A stretch of 64,000 nt of DNA from Streptomyces sp. P9-A4 (GCF_036634195.1 NZ_JAZIFY010000001.1:4598501-4662500); one strand, 5' to 3'. Shown: positions 25,771-36,239, counted from the first letter of the stretch. Numbers and translations are program-made. Notes: a model not told the origin generated them from the letters alone.

Positions 25771-26092
25771 TCCGTCGAGTCGTACGGACGGCGGGCGGCC
25801 CGCCGGTACCTGGGAGGTACCGGCGGGCCGCCCGTCTTTCTCCGGTCAGTCCGCCCACCGGGGGCACGGTCTGGGGCACTCGCCGCCCCAGGTCACGGAC
25901 CCGACCGTGCGTCCGCCGGACGCGAAGTCGCCCCGGCCGTGGCAGTCCTCCGCGCCCGGCACCGTCTCGGCGAACGCGGGACGTCACCGAGGGTGTCCGG
26001 GGTGTCACCCGGGCCCGGCGGCGATAGATCCGCCGATCGGGTGGACTCTGGTCTAATGGGTTGCTCTTTTGTCGACCACCGGTAGTGGGGGC
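25771..26092 (+). promoter_or_regulatory. Gap between purH and the DUF2079 gene
   Basis: Apart from the purH terminator, about 250 bases hold no gene I can support. A TCTAAT hexamer at 26052-26057 is a possible -10 box for the DUF2079 gene. On the minus strand, 25850-25960 reads as a Cys-containing peptide but has no credible start. Confidence 0.4.
25793..25833 (+). terminator. Terminator of purN-purH
   Basis: An 18-bp perfect stem (GGGCGGCCCGCCGGTACC and its complement) with a 5-base loop, followed by GTCTTTCTC. Confidence 0.85.
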
Positions 26093-27550
26093 GTGGTGTT
26101 GGACGTACAGAACAGGTCCGCCGAGGAGGCCGTCACCGGCGCTACCGGCCCCGCCGGCACGGAGCCGCCGGACGGCCTCCCGTCCGCCCCGCTCCGCCCG
26201 TACCTGATCCTCGCGGGCGTCCTGTGCGGCCTGTACTTCCTGTACTCCTGGGTGCAGTACGCGCATTTCCGCACCCCGTCCTGGGACCTCGGGATCTTCG
26301 GGCAGTCGGTCAGGGCGTACGCCGAGTTCCGCGCCCCCGTCGTCGACATCAAGGGCCCCGGTTTCCAGATACTCGGCGACCACTTCAGCCCCGTCACCGC
26401 GCTCCTGGCGCCGCTGTACTGGATCTGGCCGTCACCGGTCGCGCTGCTCTTCGCGCAGGCCGCGCTGTTCGCCGCCGGAGCCGTCGTCGTCGGCCGCACC
26501 ACCCAGCAGATCCTGGGCAGCCGGGCCGCGGGCCTCGGGCTCACCGTCGCGTACGGGCTGTCCTGGGGGCTCCAGGAGGCGGTGAAGTCCGACTTCCACG
26601 AGATAGCCTTCGCCGTCCCGCTGCTCGCCCTGACCTGCCGTGCGCTGCTCCTCGGGCGCTGGACCGCCGCCGTCGCCTGGGCCGCCCCGCTGGTCCTGGT
26701 CAAGGAGGACATGGGGCTGACCGTCGCCATGGTCGGCGCGGTGCTGTTCCTGAAGGGGCAGAAGCGGCTCGGCGCGGCCGTGGCCGGTTTCGGCGTGGCC
26801 GCCTTCGCCCTGACCGTCCTCGTCCTGATCCCGGCGGCCAGCCGGGTCGGCGAGTACGACTACTGGTCCAAGATCGAGAAGACCGGGCAGGGCGCCGAGA
26901 CCTCCTTCGGGCAGGTCATCGGTGACGCGCTCGCCTCGGGCGAGCGCTGGGAGATGGTGTTCTACCTGCTCGCCATCACCGGCTTCCTGGCCCTGCGGTC
27001 GCCGCTGGTCCTGCTCGTCCTGCCCACGCTCGGCTGGCGCTTCCTCTCCCAGGACCCGAACCACTGGGGCATGCACTGGCACTACAGCGCGATCCTGATG
27101 CCGGTCGTGTTCCTGGCCCTGGTGGACGGCGCCCGCTCCGTACGCACCTCACCGCGCGCGTGGCTCGTCTCGTACGGGAAGGTCGTCGTCCCGGTCGCGA
27201 CGGCGGTCGCGCTCGTCCTCGCCGCGAACCTGCCGCTGCGCGAGCTGATGAAATCGGAGACGTACCGGACGGACACCCGCACCGTGCAGGCGCGGGCGGC
27301 GGTCGACGCGGTGCCGGACGGGGTGAGCGTGGAGGCGGACGTCTCGCTCCTCGCGCACCTCACGGCGGACCACCGGGTCTACTGGGTGGGCACCTCGGGG
27401 GACGTCGATCCGGACTATCTCGCCTTCGATCTGCGCGGCTGGTCGCAGCAGGTCTCCGACCCGGTGCAGTTGGCCTCGCAACTGCATCCGGAGGCGCGGT
27501 ACGAGATCGTCCACCGCTCGGACGGCTTCGCGGTGCTCAAGAAGGCATGA
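26093..27550 (+). CDS. DUF2079 polytopic membrane protein
   Basis: A ~485-residue integral membrane protein of the DUF2079 family. After a ~35-residue hydrophilic start it has about nine to ten membrane helices (LRPYLILAGVLCGLYFLYSW first). The conserved block HFRTPSWDLGIFGQ and the acidic/His motif in GDHFSPV are diagnostic, as is HWHYSAILMPV near the C-terminal helices. The final ~110 residues are soluble and should face outside. The fold resembles GT-C-type glycosyltransferases, but the donor and acceptor are unknown. Start is uncertain: TTG 26069, GTG 26093 and GTG 26096 are in frame; the GGTAGTGGGGG stretch favours the GTGs. Confidence 0.85.
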   Translation: MVLDVQNRSAEEAVTGATGPAGTEPPDGLPSAPLRPYLILAGVLCGLYFLYSWVQYAHFRTPSWDLGIFGQSVRAYAEFRAPVVDIKGPGFQILGDHFSPVTALLAPLYWIWPSPVALLFAQAALFAAGAVVVGRTTQQILGSRAAGLGLTVAYGLSWGLQEAVKSDFHEIAFAVPLLALTCRALLLGRWTAAVAWAAPLVLVKEDMGLTVAMVGAVLFLKGQKRLGAAVAGFGVAAFALTVLVLIPAASRVGEYDYWSKIEKTGQGAETSFGQVIGDALASGERWEMVFYLLAITGFLALRSPLVLLVLPTLGWRFLSQDPNHWGMHWHYSAILMPVVFLALVDGARSVRTSPRAWLVSYGKVVVPVATAVALVLAANLPLRELMKSETYRTDTRTVQARAAVDAVPDGVSVEADVSLLAHLTADHRVYWVGTSGDVDPDYLAFDLRGWSQQVSDPVQLASQLHPEARYEIVHRSDGFAVLKKA

Positions 27551-27554
27551 CGTG

Positions 27555-27608
27555 GACCAACGGCCGTGGGCCCGATTCCGTACGGAATCGGGCCCACGGC
27601 CGTTGGTC
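27555..27608. terminator. 54-base perfect palindrome between convergent genes
   Basis: The two 27-base arms are fully complementary with no mismatch and no loop, centred on CCGT/ACGG at 27581/27582. It lies 4 bases after the DUF2079 stop and 8 bases before the end of the convergent DUF4190-like gene, so it should be a bidirectional terminator. The exact symmetry is stronger than that of the other hairpins here. Confidence 0.75.
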
Positions 27609-27616
27609 GTTCAGGT

Positions 27617-28213
27617 TCAGTACTGCTGCTTGTTGCGGTTGAACCAGGCCGAGCCGTCCGACTTCGCCACGAAGACGATGACCATGACGCCGAGGGCGAG
27701 GCTCACGATGCCGAGCGGCAGCGAGAAGAGGCTGAACAGCACGCCGATCGAGGCCCAGACGATGGAGCCGATACGGACGCCGTTGCCGCCGGACTTGAAC
27801 TTGGCGGCCAGCACCATGCCGAAGACGGCGAAGATGAGCGACACGATGCCCGCGCCGATCAGGATGCCCTGGCCCAGGTTGCCGAACGCCTCGACGTCCG
27901 AGGCCGAGGCGCCCGACTTCTCGAGCTCGCTGTCGACGGCGAAGGACAGGCCGATCGCGGCGATGCCGCCGATCAGGTTGAAGGCGCCGAGGATCCACAG
28001 CATGACGCGCGCGGCCTTGACGCCACCCGGCATGACCATGGACGCCCCCGGGTAGCCGCCGCCGTACGGCGAGACCGGCGGAGCCGCCGGGTAGCCGTAG
28101 CCCTGCTGCGGCGGCACGCCCTGCGGGGCCTGCTGCGGGTAGCCGTAACCGGGCTGCTGCTGGCCCTGGCCCTGCGGCTGGCCATAAGGGTTGTTCGGGT
28201 CGCCGAAGCTCAT
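27617..28213 (-). CDS. Small membrane protein with Pro/Gln/Tyr-rich N-terminus (DUF4190-like)
   Basis: A 198-residue protein. The first ~65 residues are P, G, Q and Y (GYGYPQQAPQG) and should be cytoplasmic and disordered. Four hydrophobic helices follow (VMLWILGAFNLIGGIAAIGLS, GILIGAGIVSLIFAVFGMVLA, IVWASIGVLFSLFSLPLG and SLALGVMVIVFVA), separated by short charged loops. The layout is common in actinobacterial DUF4190/TM2-like proteins. ATG 28213 follows GGAGGA at good spacing. It is divergent from folD with 250 bases between. No function is assigned. Confidence 0.85.
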   Translation of the reverse strand: MSFGDPNNPYGQPQGQGQQQPGYGYPQQAPQGVPPQQGYGYPAAPPVSPYGGGYPGASMVMPGGVKAARVMLWILGAFNLIGGIAAIGLSFAVDSELEKSGASASDVEAFGNLGQGILIGAGIVSLIFAVFGMVLAAKFKSGGNGVRIGSIVWASIGVLFSLFSLPLGIVSLALGVMVIVFVAKSDGSAWFNRNKQQY

Positions 28214-28463
28214 TCCGGGATTCCTCCGTGAATTCTCTGTGCGGGGGACGACGCGGCCCGCGCGGAGGACTTTTCACGGGATGTGAGCGGAATCCCCCCG
28301 GCACTTTCCGCGGTACTACGCGGATCATCGTCGTCGCAACGTCGACTTTTTGTCCAGTCGTTACCCGGAGCGGTTGCGCGGGGGCGAGTTCTCGGGCCGT
28401 ACGGCCGGGTGCCCGGAGCGAGCGAATTGGAACAAGGCGGGGGTCATCCGGGAGGATGTCTCC

Positions 28464-29324
28464 ATGAGCGCCCAGATTCTCGATGGCAAGGCCACCGCAG
28501 CCGCGATCAAGTCCGATCTGACCGTCCGTGTGGCGGCCCTCAAGGAGCAGGGCATCACACCCGGACTCGGCACCGTCCTCGTCGGCGACGACGCGGCCAG
28601 CCAGAAGTACGTGGCCGGCAAGCACCGGGACTGCGCGGAGGTCGGCCTCGCCTCGATCCAGCGCACCCTGCCCGCCGACGCCACGCAGGAGGAGATCGAG
28701 GCGGTCGTCCAGGAGCTCAACGAGGACCCGGCCTGCACCGGGTACATCGTCCAGCTCCCGCTGCCCAAGGGCATCGACGAGAACCGCATCCTGGAGCTGA
28801 TGGACCCCGCCAAGGACGCGGACGGTCTGCACCCGACCAACCTCGGCCGGCTCGTCCTCAACGAGCCCGCCCCGCTGCCCTGCACGCCGAACGGCGTCAT
28901 CACGCTGCTCCGCCGCCACGGCGTCGAGATCAACGGCGCCGAGGTCGTGGTCGTCGGACGCGGTGTCACCATCGGCCGCCCGATGCCGCTGCTGCTCACC
29001 CGCCGCTCGGAGAACGCGACCGTGACCCAGTGCCACACCGGGACCCGGGACCTCTCCGCCCATCTGCGCAACGCCGACATCATCGTCGCGGCGGCCGGTG
29101 TGCCGCACCTGATCAGGCCGGAGGACGTGAAGCCGGGAGCCGCCGTCCTCGACGTCGGCGTCTCGCGCAACGGCGAGGGCAAGATCGTCGGCGATGTGCA
29201 CCCGGGCGTCGCCGAGGTGGCCGGCTGGATCTCCCCGAACCCCGGCGGTGTCGGCCCGATGACCCGCGCCCAGCTCCTCGTCAACGTCGTCGAGGCCGCG
29301 GAGCGCGCGGCCGCGGCGCTCTGA
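28464..29324 (+). CDS. folD: Methylenetetrahydrofolate dehydrogenase / methenyltetrahydrofolate cyclohydrolase
   Basis: A 286-residue bifunctional enzyme converting 5,10-methylene-THF to 10-formyl-THF with NADP. Conserved blocks are present: the folate-site Lys in [12 protein letters not shown], the [11 protein letters not shown] loop (Gln, Leu-Pro), [11 protein letters not shown] and the Rossmann segment [13 protein letters not shown], then [17 protein letters not shown]. Length is standard. ATG 28464 has GGGAGG upstream. Its product feeds PurN and PurH here. The next gene starts one base after the stop, so they are co-transcribed. Confidence 0.97.
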   Translation: MSAQILDGKATAAAIKSDLTVRVAALKEQGITPGLGTVLVGDDAASQKYVAGKHRDCAEVGLASIQRTLPADATQEEIEAVVQELNEDPACTGYIVQLPLPKGIDENRILELMDPAKDADGLHPTNLGRLVLNEPAPLPCTPNGVITLLRRHGVEINGAEVVVVGRGVTIGRPMPLLLTRRSENATVTQCHTGTRDLSAHLRNADIIVAAAGVPHLIRPEDVKPGAAVLDVGVSRNGEGKIVGDVHPGVAEVAGWISPNPGGVGPMTRAQLLVNVVEAAERAAAAL

Positions 29325-29325
29325 C

Positions 29326-29811
29326 GTGACCTCGGAGAACCCGGGGATCCCGGGGAGCCCGGGAACGCCGGAATTCGGGGACGGGGCGGATGTCGCCGAG
29401 GCCTCGGCCGAGGGCGGGCGGAAGCGGCCGGCGGCCGTCACCACCGACACCGCGCGGCCCGAGGGCGGCGGTCGTGCCGCCCCCGGGGACGCCTCCGCGC
29501 CCGCCCGTCAGTGGCCGCTGCTCACCGTGCTCACGCTGGCCGGGACCGGGCTGCTCGTGGTGGGGACGGATCCGTTCCCGCAGGCCTTCCGGGTCGGGGC
29601 GATGCTGATCGGGGCCGCACTCCTGGTGGGCGCCGTGATGCGCCGGGTGCTGCCCTCCGTGGGCATGCTGGCCGTCCGGTCCCGCTTCACGGACATGATC
29701 ACGTACGGGGTGATGGGTGGCCTGATCGTGCTGCTCGCGCTCATGGTGCAGCCCGAGCCCTGGCTGAAGATCCCGTTCCTGGAGGAAGTCCTCCACCTCA
29801 CGGTGACCTAG
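29326..29811 (+). CDS. DUF3017 membrane protein
   Basis: A 161-residue protein. About 60 hydrophilic Gly/Pro/Glu-rich residues precede three hydrophobic helices (WPLLTVLTLAGTGLLVVG, VGAMLIGAALLVGAVM and MITYGVMGGLIVLLALMV). The segment RSRFTDMITYGVMG is typical of DUF3017, which is usually the gene after folD in streptomycetes. GTG 29326 is separated from the folD stop by a single base, so translation is probably coupled. Function is unknown. Confidence 0.88.
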   Translation: MTSENPGIPGSPGTPEFGDGADVAEASAEGGRKRPAAVTTDTARPEGGGRAAPGDASAPARQWPLLTVLTLAGTGLLVVGTDPFPQAFRVGAMLIGAALLVGAVMRRVLPSVGMLAVRSRFTDMITYGVMGGLIVLLALMVQPEPWLKIPFLEEVLHLTVT

Positions 29812-29878
29812 ATCCGGGCGGAGGTCCGGACCTGGGCTCGCCCCCGGACCCGGACCCGGTCCGCAGCATTTGAGACAC

Positions 29879-29914
29879 GGCGCCCGCCCTCTCCCCCGTG
29901 GGAGGGCGGGCGCC
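29879..29914 (+). terminator. Hairpin after folD-DUF3017
   Basis: A 13-bp stem (GGCGCCCGCCCTC with GAGGGCGGGCGCC) around a 10-base loop, 68 bases after the DUF3017 stop. Confidence 0.75.
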
Positions 29915-30092
29915 GCTGTGATCAAGGGTCATGTACGCGCCAACGTGGCTGCAAGTCCCGTCGGGTCGCTGTGGCACGGAAGTGACCATTCCGCTACCTC
30001 GGATCCGCATCGGGGGCGCGCGCCGCCTCCGGACCTGCCATTCTTCGGGACAGCAGGGAGTCGCGAGGGGTACGGGACAAGGGGGACCGCAC

Positions 30093-31091
30093 ATGCCTGG
30101 CTGGAAGGCGCTGCCCGACGAACTCGACCCGGACGTGCGCGCGTTCACCGAGCTGCTCCGCCGCCTCGTCGACCGCAGCGGCCTCGCCGTCACAGCCGTC
30201 GCCGAACGCACCGGCCACGAACGAGCCGTGTGGGACGGGTTCCTGAACGCCCGTCAACCCGTGCCCCGTAGCGCCGTCGTGGCACTCGCCGACGTGACCG
30301 GAAGTGACGCGGGCGGCCTCGCGGCCCACTGGGAGCGGGCGGAGCGGGCATGGTCCGGCCGGGCCGGTGGTGACCGTGACGACGCTGACCGTCGGGACGG
30401 CGGTGACCGCTGGGACGAGGACGACCGCACCCTGCAGATCCGGCGCATCGACCTGCCGGGCCAGGCGCCCGGTCCCTCGCCACGCCCGGCGGAGCCCGTA
30501 CCGACGCCCTCACCCTCGCCCCGGATCCCCGCTCCCGCCGCCGCCCCGGATCCCACTCCCGCATCCCGTCCCCGGCGCGTCCTGCTCTACACCCTCGGCA
30601 CGCTCGGCGCCCTGCTCGTCGTCGCCGGCGCCCTGCTCCTCGTCGACCTGGGCGGTTCCGGCAACCCGGACGACCGCGCGACCGCCCCGCCCCCCACCAC
30701 CGTCCCGCCCACCACTCAGCGCCCCAGCCTCCCCCCGGGCGTGAAGTGCGCGGGCGCCGACTGCGCCGGGCAGGACCCGGAGGCCATGGGCTGCGGCGGC
30801 GGGCTCGCCACGACCGTCGCACGCGCGCGCGTGGGCGCCGCCCTGGTCGAGGTCCGCTACAGCGGCACCTGCGGGGCCGCGTGGGCCCGGATCACCGGGG
30901 CCGCCCCCGGGGACACGGTGAGCGTCGAGGCCGCGGGCGCCGTCCGGGACGCCACCGTCGCCCCGGACGCCGACACGACGGCGGCGGAAACCGACGCGTA
31001 CACCCCGATGGTCGCCGCCGGGTCCGGCACGGCCGCTCGGGCCTGCGGCGCCCTCGCGAACGGCCGCGAGGGCTGCACCACGGGCGGCTGA
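30093..31091 (+). CDS. XRE-family HTH protein with membrane helix and DUF2690 domain
   Basis: A 332-residue single-pass protein. Residues about 10-85 form a helix-turn-helix of the Xre type (VRAFTELLRRLVDRSGLAVT, then a RQPVPRSAVVALADV block). A Pro-rich and Asp/Arg-rich linker leads to one membrane helix near 165-185 (LGTLGALLVVAGALLLVDLG). The outside part after a Thr/Pro linker is a DUF2690-type domain with four Cys (VKCAGADCAGQDPEAMGC and later SGTCGA, RACGAL, EGCTTG). This DNA-binding-inside, Cys-domain-outside design suggests a one-component sensor. ATG 30093 follows AAGGGGG. Ligand and targets are unknown. Confidence 0.85.
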   Translation: MPGWKALPDELDPDVRAFTELLRRLVDRSGLAVTAVAERTGHERAVWDGFLNARQPVPRSAVVALADVTGSDAGGLAAHWERAERAWSGRAGGDRDDADRRDGGDRWDEDDRTLQIRRIDLPGQAPGPSPRPAEPVPTPSPSPRIPAPAAAPDPTPASRPRRVLLYTLGTLGALLVVAGALLLVDLGGSGNPDDRATAPPPTTVPPTTQRPSLPPGVKCAGADCAGQDPEAMGCGGGLATTVARARVGAALVEVRYSGTCGAAWARITGAAPGDTVSVEAAGAVRDATVAPDADTTAAETDAYTPMVAAGSGTAARACGALANGREGCTTGG

Positions 31092-31229
31092 AGGGCGGCT
31101 GACGTGCGGCAGAGGGGCCGGCGAGGGGCGCACGGACACGCGCCCGGACACGCGGACGGACGCGCGCGCGGACGGGCGGCAGTGAGCCGGACCACAAGGG
31201 GGTGGGGATTCACGGGGGCCCGGGTCGGA

Positions 31230-32327
<1,098 letters not shown>

Positions 32328-32374
32328 GCCCAGCCCTGATCCGGGCCCGGCCTCACAGGGGCCAGGCCTGATCC

Positions 32375-32450
32375 GAGCCCTGTTCCACCAGGGCTCCACC
32401 TGCCCGGCGCCCCCGGGCCGTACGACCGACCGTACGGCCCGGGGGCGCCG
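32375..32450. terminator. Two tandem hairpins after mdh
   Basis: First, GAGCCCTG-TTCCAC-CAGGGCTC at 32375-32396. Second, a 20-bp perfect stem at 32405-32424 and 32431-32450 (CGGCGCCCCCGGGCCGTACG) with a 6-base loop. The second directly abuts the stop codon of the convergent gene at 32451 and probably ends transcription on both strands. Confidence 0.8.
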
Positions 32451-33236
32451 TCATTCCTGCGCGAGCGCTTTGCCGTCCCTGAGCCCCGTCGCGAGGGCCG
32501 ACAGGTCCCGCGCCGCGCGCAGCAGCAGTCCGTCGCCGAAGGTGACGCGGGTCGCCCCGAGCCGGCCGAGTTCCGCGAAGGACGGGCCGCCCGGGAGGGC
32601 GAGGGCGTTGAGCGGCAGGTCGCCCAGGGCGGCGCGCAGCGCCGGGAGGTCGGCCGGCGGGGCGGCGATCGGGTAGACGCAGTCCGCGCCCGCCTCGGCG
32701 TAGAGCCGGGCGCGGACGAGCGCGTCCGCCGCGGGCTCGGCCACCCCCCGGATGTACGTGTCCACGCGCGCGTTGAGGAAGAGTCCGGGTCCCGCCGCCG
32801 CCCGCACCTCCGCCAGCCGGTCGGCGTGCGCCCGCGGGTCCTGGAGGCGGCCGTCCGGTCCGGTGTCCTCCAGGTTCACGCCGACGGCCCCCGACTCCCG
32901 TACCCGCTCGACGAGTTCGGCCGGAGCGAGCCCGTACCCGCCCTCCAGGTCCGCCGTGACGGGTACGGAGACCGCGCGGACGATCCGGGCCACGGCGGCG
33001 AACATCTCCGCCGCCGGGGTCGCCCCGTCCTCGTGTCCGAGGGAGGCGGCGATCCCGGCGCTCGGCGTCGCGAGCGCCGGGAATCCGGCGGCTTCGAAGA
33101 CGCGGGCGCTGACCGCGTCCCAGGGGCCGGGCAGGACGAGCGGGTCGTCCGCCGGCCGGCCCAGGTGCAGGGCGCGCAGGGTGGCCGTACGCCCCTCTCC
33201 GCTCCCGCTCCCGTTTCCGCTCGCGGTCCCGCTCAT
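32451..33236 (-). CDS. Isocitrate lyase / PEP mutase family protein
   Basis: A 261-residue TIM-barrel enzyme of the ICL/PEPM family, whose members cleave or form C-C or P-C bonds next to a carboxylate. Family signs are [31 protein letters not shown] at the start, the metal-binding [10 protein letters not shown] (Asp, Glu), GVNLEDT and [10 protein letters not shown]. The isocitrate-lyase KKCGH catalytic loop is absent, so it is not a glyoxylate-cycle enzyme; a carboxyphosphonoenolpyruvate- or methylisocitrate-lyase-like activity is possible. Its ATG overlaps the stop of the upstream AhpD-like gene by ATGA, giving a two-gene operon. Confidence 0.85.
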   Translation of the reverse strand: MSGTASGNGSGSGEGRTATLRALHLGRPADDPLVLPGPWDAVSARVFEAAGFPALATPSAGIAASLGHEDGATPAAEMFAAVARIVRAVSVPVTADLEGGYGLAPAELVERVRESGAVGVNLEDTGPDGRLQDPRAHADRLAEVRAAAGPGLFLNARVDTYIRGVAEPAADALVRARLYAEAGADCVYPIAAPPADLPALRAALGDLPLNALALPGGPSFAELGRLGATRVTFGDGLLLRAARDLSALATGLRDGKALAQE

Positions 33237-33751
33237 GCCGAGCGCGGGGTGTAGTGGCCGGGCGTCATCCGGGTGGTGACGGCGATCCGGTTCCAGGCGT
33301 TGATGACGACGATCGCGCCGATGACCCGGGCGAGTTCGGTCTCGTCGAACTGCGCGGCGGCGACGGCGTACACCCCGTCGGGGACGGAGCCGTCGGTGAG
33401 GACGGTGACGGACTCGGTGAGCGCGAGGGCGGCCAGTTCGCGTTCGGTGTAGAAGTGCCGGGACTCCTCCCAGGCGTTGAGCTGCACGATCCGCTCGACG
33501 GTCTCGCCGTCCGCGAGAGCGTCCTTGGTGTGCATGTCGATGCAGAACGCGCAGCGGTTGATCTGCGAGGCCCGGATCTTGATCAGGTGGTACAGGGTCG
33601 GGTCGATGTCCTTCGCGGCGGCCTTCTCCAGGTGGAGCATGGCCCGGTAGAACTCGGGGACGCGCTCGGCGAGGGGGAGCCGGGGGGCGTGCTCGTGGGC
33701 GTACTCGGCCGGCGCGGCGACGGTGGCGGTGAGGTCCGTGTGCGTGGTCAT
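33233..33751 (-). CDS. AhpD-like / carboxymuconolactone decarboxylase family protein
   Basis: A 172-residue all-helical protein with the redox motif of the AhpD group: Cys67 and Cys70 with His74 in NRCAFCIDMH. Such proteins act as thiol-based peroxidase partners. The CMD core spans residues about 30-165 (LIKIRASQ before the motif, then ALADGETVERI and VINAWNRIAV). ATG 33751 was chosen; an upstream in-frame ATG would overlap the divergent regulator. The 46-base gap to the MocR-type gene suggests shared control, and that regulator probably governs this operon. Confidence 0.88.
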   Translation of the reverse strand: MTTHTDLTATVAAPAEYAHEHAPRLPLAERVPEFYRAMLHLEKAAAKDIDPTLYHLIKIRASQINRCAFCIDMHTKDALADGETVERIVQLNAWEESRHFYTERELAALALTESVTVLTDGSVPDGVYAVAAAQFDETELARVIGAIVVINAWNRIAVTTRMTPGHYTPRSA

Positions 33752-33797
33752 GGCTTCACCGTATGAGCCGGGTGGCACAGGAGTATGGTCCATTTCC

Positions 33798-35291
33798 ATG
33801 GCAAACGAGTGGGCCACTTTCGGGGCCGATCTCCATCTGGAACTGCGCGGACCGCGTCTGCGGGCCGGCCTCATGGACGCCCTGCGGGAGGCGGTGCGCA
33901 GCGGGCGGCTGGAGGCCGGCACCCGGCTGCCGTCCTCCCGTTCGCTCGCCGCCGACCTCGGCATGGCCCGCAACACCGTCGCCGACGCCTACGCCGAACT
34001 GGTCGCCGAGGGCTGGCTGACGGCCCGCCAGGGCTCCGGCACCCGGGTCGCCCGTCGCGCGGAACCGCGCCGCGCGGGACCGGTCAGGGCGGAACCGCGC
34101 CGGGCGGGCCCTGGCAGCGCGGGCTCCCGTACGACGTCCGCGCCGCCCACCCTCTCCCTCCCGCGCACCTCCGCGCCCGCGCACAACCTCAAGGCCGGCA
34201 CCCCCGACCTCGCGTCCTTCCCGCGCGCCGAATGGCTCAAGGCCTACCGGCGGGCCCTCACCGCCGCCCCCAACGAGGCCTTCGGATACGGCGATCCGCG
34301 CGGCCGGATCGAACTCCGCACCGTCCTCGCCGAGTACCTGGCCCGCGCCCGGGGCGTGTACGCCCGGCCCGAACGGATCGTGATCTGTGCGGGGTTCGTG
34401 CACGGACTGATGCTGATGGGCCAGGTGCTGCGCGCCAGGGGCGTACGGGACGTGGCGGTCGAGTCGTACGGCCTCGGGCTCCACGCCGGACTCCTCACCG
34501 GGGCGGGCCTCGGGACCCCGGCGCTGCCCTTCGACGGACGCGGCACGCGCGTCGAGGAGCTGGCGGACGGGGACGCCGGAGCCGTGCTCATGACCGCCGC
34601 CCATCAGTTCCCGCTCGGCGGCGCGCTGCCGCCGGACCGGCGGGCGGCGGTCGTCGACTGGGCGCGGGCCTCGGGCGGGTACGTCCTGGAGGACGACTAC
34701 GACGGCGAGTTCCGCTACGACCGGCAGCCGGTGGGCGCGCTCCAGGGCCTCGACCCCGACCGGGTCGTCTACTTCGGCACCGCGAGCAAGTCCCTGGCCC
34801 CCGGGCTCCGGCTGGCGTGGATGGTGCTGCCGGAGGGCCTGGCCGGTGAGGTGGTGGCGGCGAAGGGGGCCGTGGACTGGGCGTGCGGGGCGCCGGACCA
34901 GCTGGCGTTCGCGGAGTTCCTGGCCTCGGGGGCGTACGACCGGCACGTGCGGGCGATGCGGCTGCGCTACCGGCGCCGCCGCGACCAGTTGGTGGCGGCG
35001 GTCGCCGCGCACTCGCCCGAGACCCGGGTCAGCGGGATCGCGGCCGGCCTCCACGCGGTGCTTGCCCTGCCGCCCGGCACGGAGCAGGAGGTGCTGCGGG
35101 CCGCCGCCTGGCACGGCCTCGCGGTCCAGGGCGTCAACCAGTTCCGCCGCCCGGGCGTCCCCGCGACCCTGGACGGCCTGGTCGTCGGCTACGCCACCCC
35201 GACGGACAGCGCCTGGCAGGGCGCACTCCGGAGCTTGTGCCGGGTACTGCCCCAGGAGGGTCCTGGCGATCACGGACGGGACGCCCCCTAA
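33798..35291 (+). CDS. MocR/PdxR-type GntR regulator with aminotransferase domain
   Basis: A 497-residue fusion regulator. Residues about 10-80 are a GntR winged helix (LMDALREAVRSGRLEAGTRLPSSRSLAADLGMARNTV). After a ~45-residue Arg/Pro/Ser-rich linker, a fold-type I aminotransferase domain runs to the end, with the PLP lysine in FGTASKSLAPGLRL (Lys331 by count) and the Asp in LEDDYDGEFRYDRQP. MocR proteins bind PLP and use it as ligand instead of as catalyst. It is divergent from the AhpD-like/ICL-like operon, a likely target. A TATGGT at 33784-33789 could be its -10 box, 8 bases from the ATG. Confidence 0.93.
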   Translation: MANEWATFGADLHLELRGPRLRAGLMDALREAVRSGRLEAGTRLPSSRSLAADLGMARNTVADAYAELVAEGWLTARQGSGTRVARRAEPRRAGPVRAEPRRAGPGSAGSRTTSAPPTLSLPRTSAPAHNLKAGTPDLASFPRAEWLKAYRRALTAAPNEAFGYGDPRGRIELRTVLAEYLARARGVYARPERIVICAGFVHGLMLMGQVLRARGVRDVAVESYGLGLHAGLLTGAGLGTPALPFDGRGTRVEELADGDAGAVLMTAAHQFPLGGALPPDRRAAVVDWARASGGYVLEDDYDGEFRYDRQPVGALQGLDPDRVVYFGTASKSLAPGLRLAWMVLPEGLAGEVVAAKGAVDWACGAPDQLAFAEFLASGAYDRHVRAMRLRYRRRRDQLVAAVAAHSPETRVSGIAAGLHAVLALPPGTEQEVLRAAAWHGLAVQGVNQFRRPGVPATLDGLVVGYATPTDSAWQGALRSLCRVLPQEGPGDHGRDAP

Positions 35292-35360
35292 GGGCCTGTC
35301 TTCCGGATCATGCCGGGCTCGCCCGTCCCCGACGACAGGGGGTGTCGCGGCCCCGTCCCC

Positions 35361-36239
35361 CTACCCCTCGTGCTCCGACCCCGACGCCACGCGCGTCACC
35401 GCCGGGTCCCCGTCCGGCACCGGCTCCGGGGGTTCGCCGAAGCGGGCCAGGGTCAGGGAGCCCGCCACCGCCACCGCGAAGCCCAGGACCGCCATCCAGC
35501 CGTAGCCCTCGCGCGTGGTGTCCCCGAGCCAGGCCACGCCCACGATCGCGGGGCCGATCGTCTCGCCCAGCACCGCGCCCGCCGTGGCCGTGGTCACCGC
35601 GCCGCGCTGGAGCGCCGAGGTCAGCAGCAGGAACGCGGAGCCGCCGCCCACCAGGAGCGCGTACCAGACGGGGTCCGTGAGGTCGATGCCGTCGATCAGC
35701 CGGACCGCGACCTCCACCACCCCGAAGCCGAACCCGGCCCCCAGGCCGAGGACGAGGGCCCGGGACCGCTGCGGCAGCCGGCCGCCGACCACGCCGAGCA
35801 GCAGCACCCCGAAGGCCGTCGCGAGGAGCGCCCAGCGCAGCGCGTCCGAGCCGTCCCGGTGGCCCTCCCGGCCCGAGGCGAGCGCGAGCAGCGCGAGCCC
35901 CGCGCAGACCACGGCCACCGCCACCCACTCCACCCGGCTGAGCCGTACCCGCAGCACCCGGGAGGCGATGACCGCCGTGACCGCCAGGCTCGCGGCGAGG
36001 GCCGCGCCCACCACGTAGATGGGGAGCGTGCGCAGGGCGACGATCTGCAGGACGAAGCCCAGACCGTCCATGCCGAGGCCGGCGAGGTACCGCCACTGCC
36101 GCAGTGCCCGCCACATCAGGGTGACGTCGACACCGCTGCCGGTCCCCGGCGGCGCGGCGCGGGCCGCCATCGCCTGCAGAACGGAGGCCGCACCGAAGCA
36201 GACCGACGAGGCGAGCGCACAAATCATCCCGAGAAGCAC
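35361..36239 (-). CDS. DMT/EamA-type membrane transporter
   Basis: A 292-residue protein with about nine to ten membrane helices and no large soluble part. The N-terminus LLGMICALASSVCFGAASVLQA and the pattern of paired helices fit the drug/metabolite transporter superfamily (EamA-like). The stretch SAFLLLTSALQRGAVTTATAGAVLGETIGP matches the second repeat. GTG 36239 is used; ATG 36227 is an alternative. The hydrophilic C-terminus is acidic. No substrate can be inferred; the neighbours are unrelated. Confidence 0.82.
   Translation of the reverse strand: MLLGMICALASSVCFGAASVLQAMAARAAPPGTGSGVDVTLMWRALRQWRYLAGLGMDGLGFVLQIVALRTLPIYVVGAALAASLAVTAVIASRVLRVRLSRVEWVAVAVVCAGLALLALASGREGHRDGSDALRWALLATAFGVLLLGVVGGRLPQRSRALVLGLGAGFGFGVVEVAVRLIDGIDLTDPVWYALLVGGGSAFLLLTSALQRGAVTTATAGAVLGETIGPAIVGVAWLGDTTREGYGWMAVLGFAVAVAGSLTLARFGEPPEPVPDGDPAVTRVASGSEHEG

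Noticed and set aside
25850..25986. Possible small Cys-containing secreted peptide on the minus strand
   Set aside because: It has no credible start codon or signal peptide; only about 37 codons remain after the nearest GTG.
28214..28463. ZTP riboswitch before folD
   Set aside because: The CCGCCTGGGC and GACTGGCG pieces seen before glyA are absent here and before purN.
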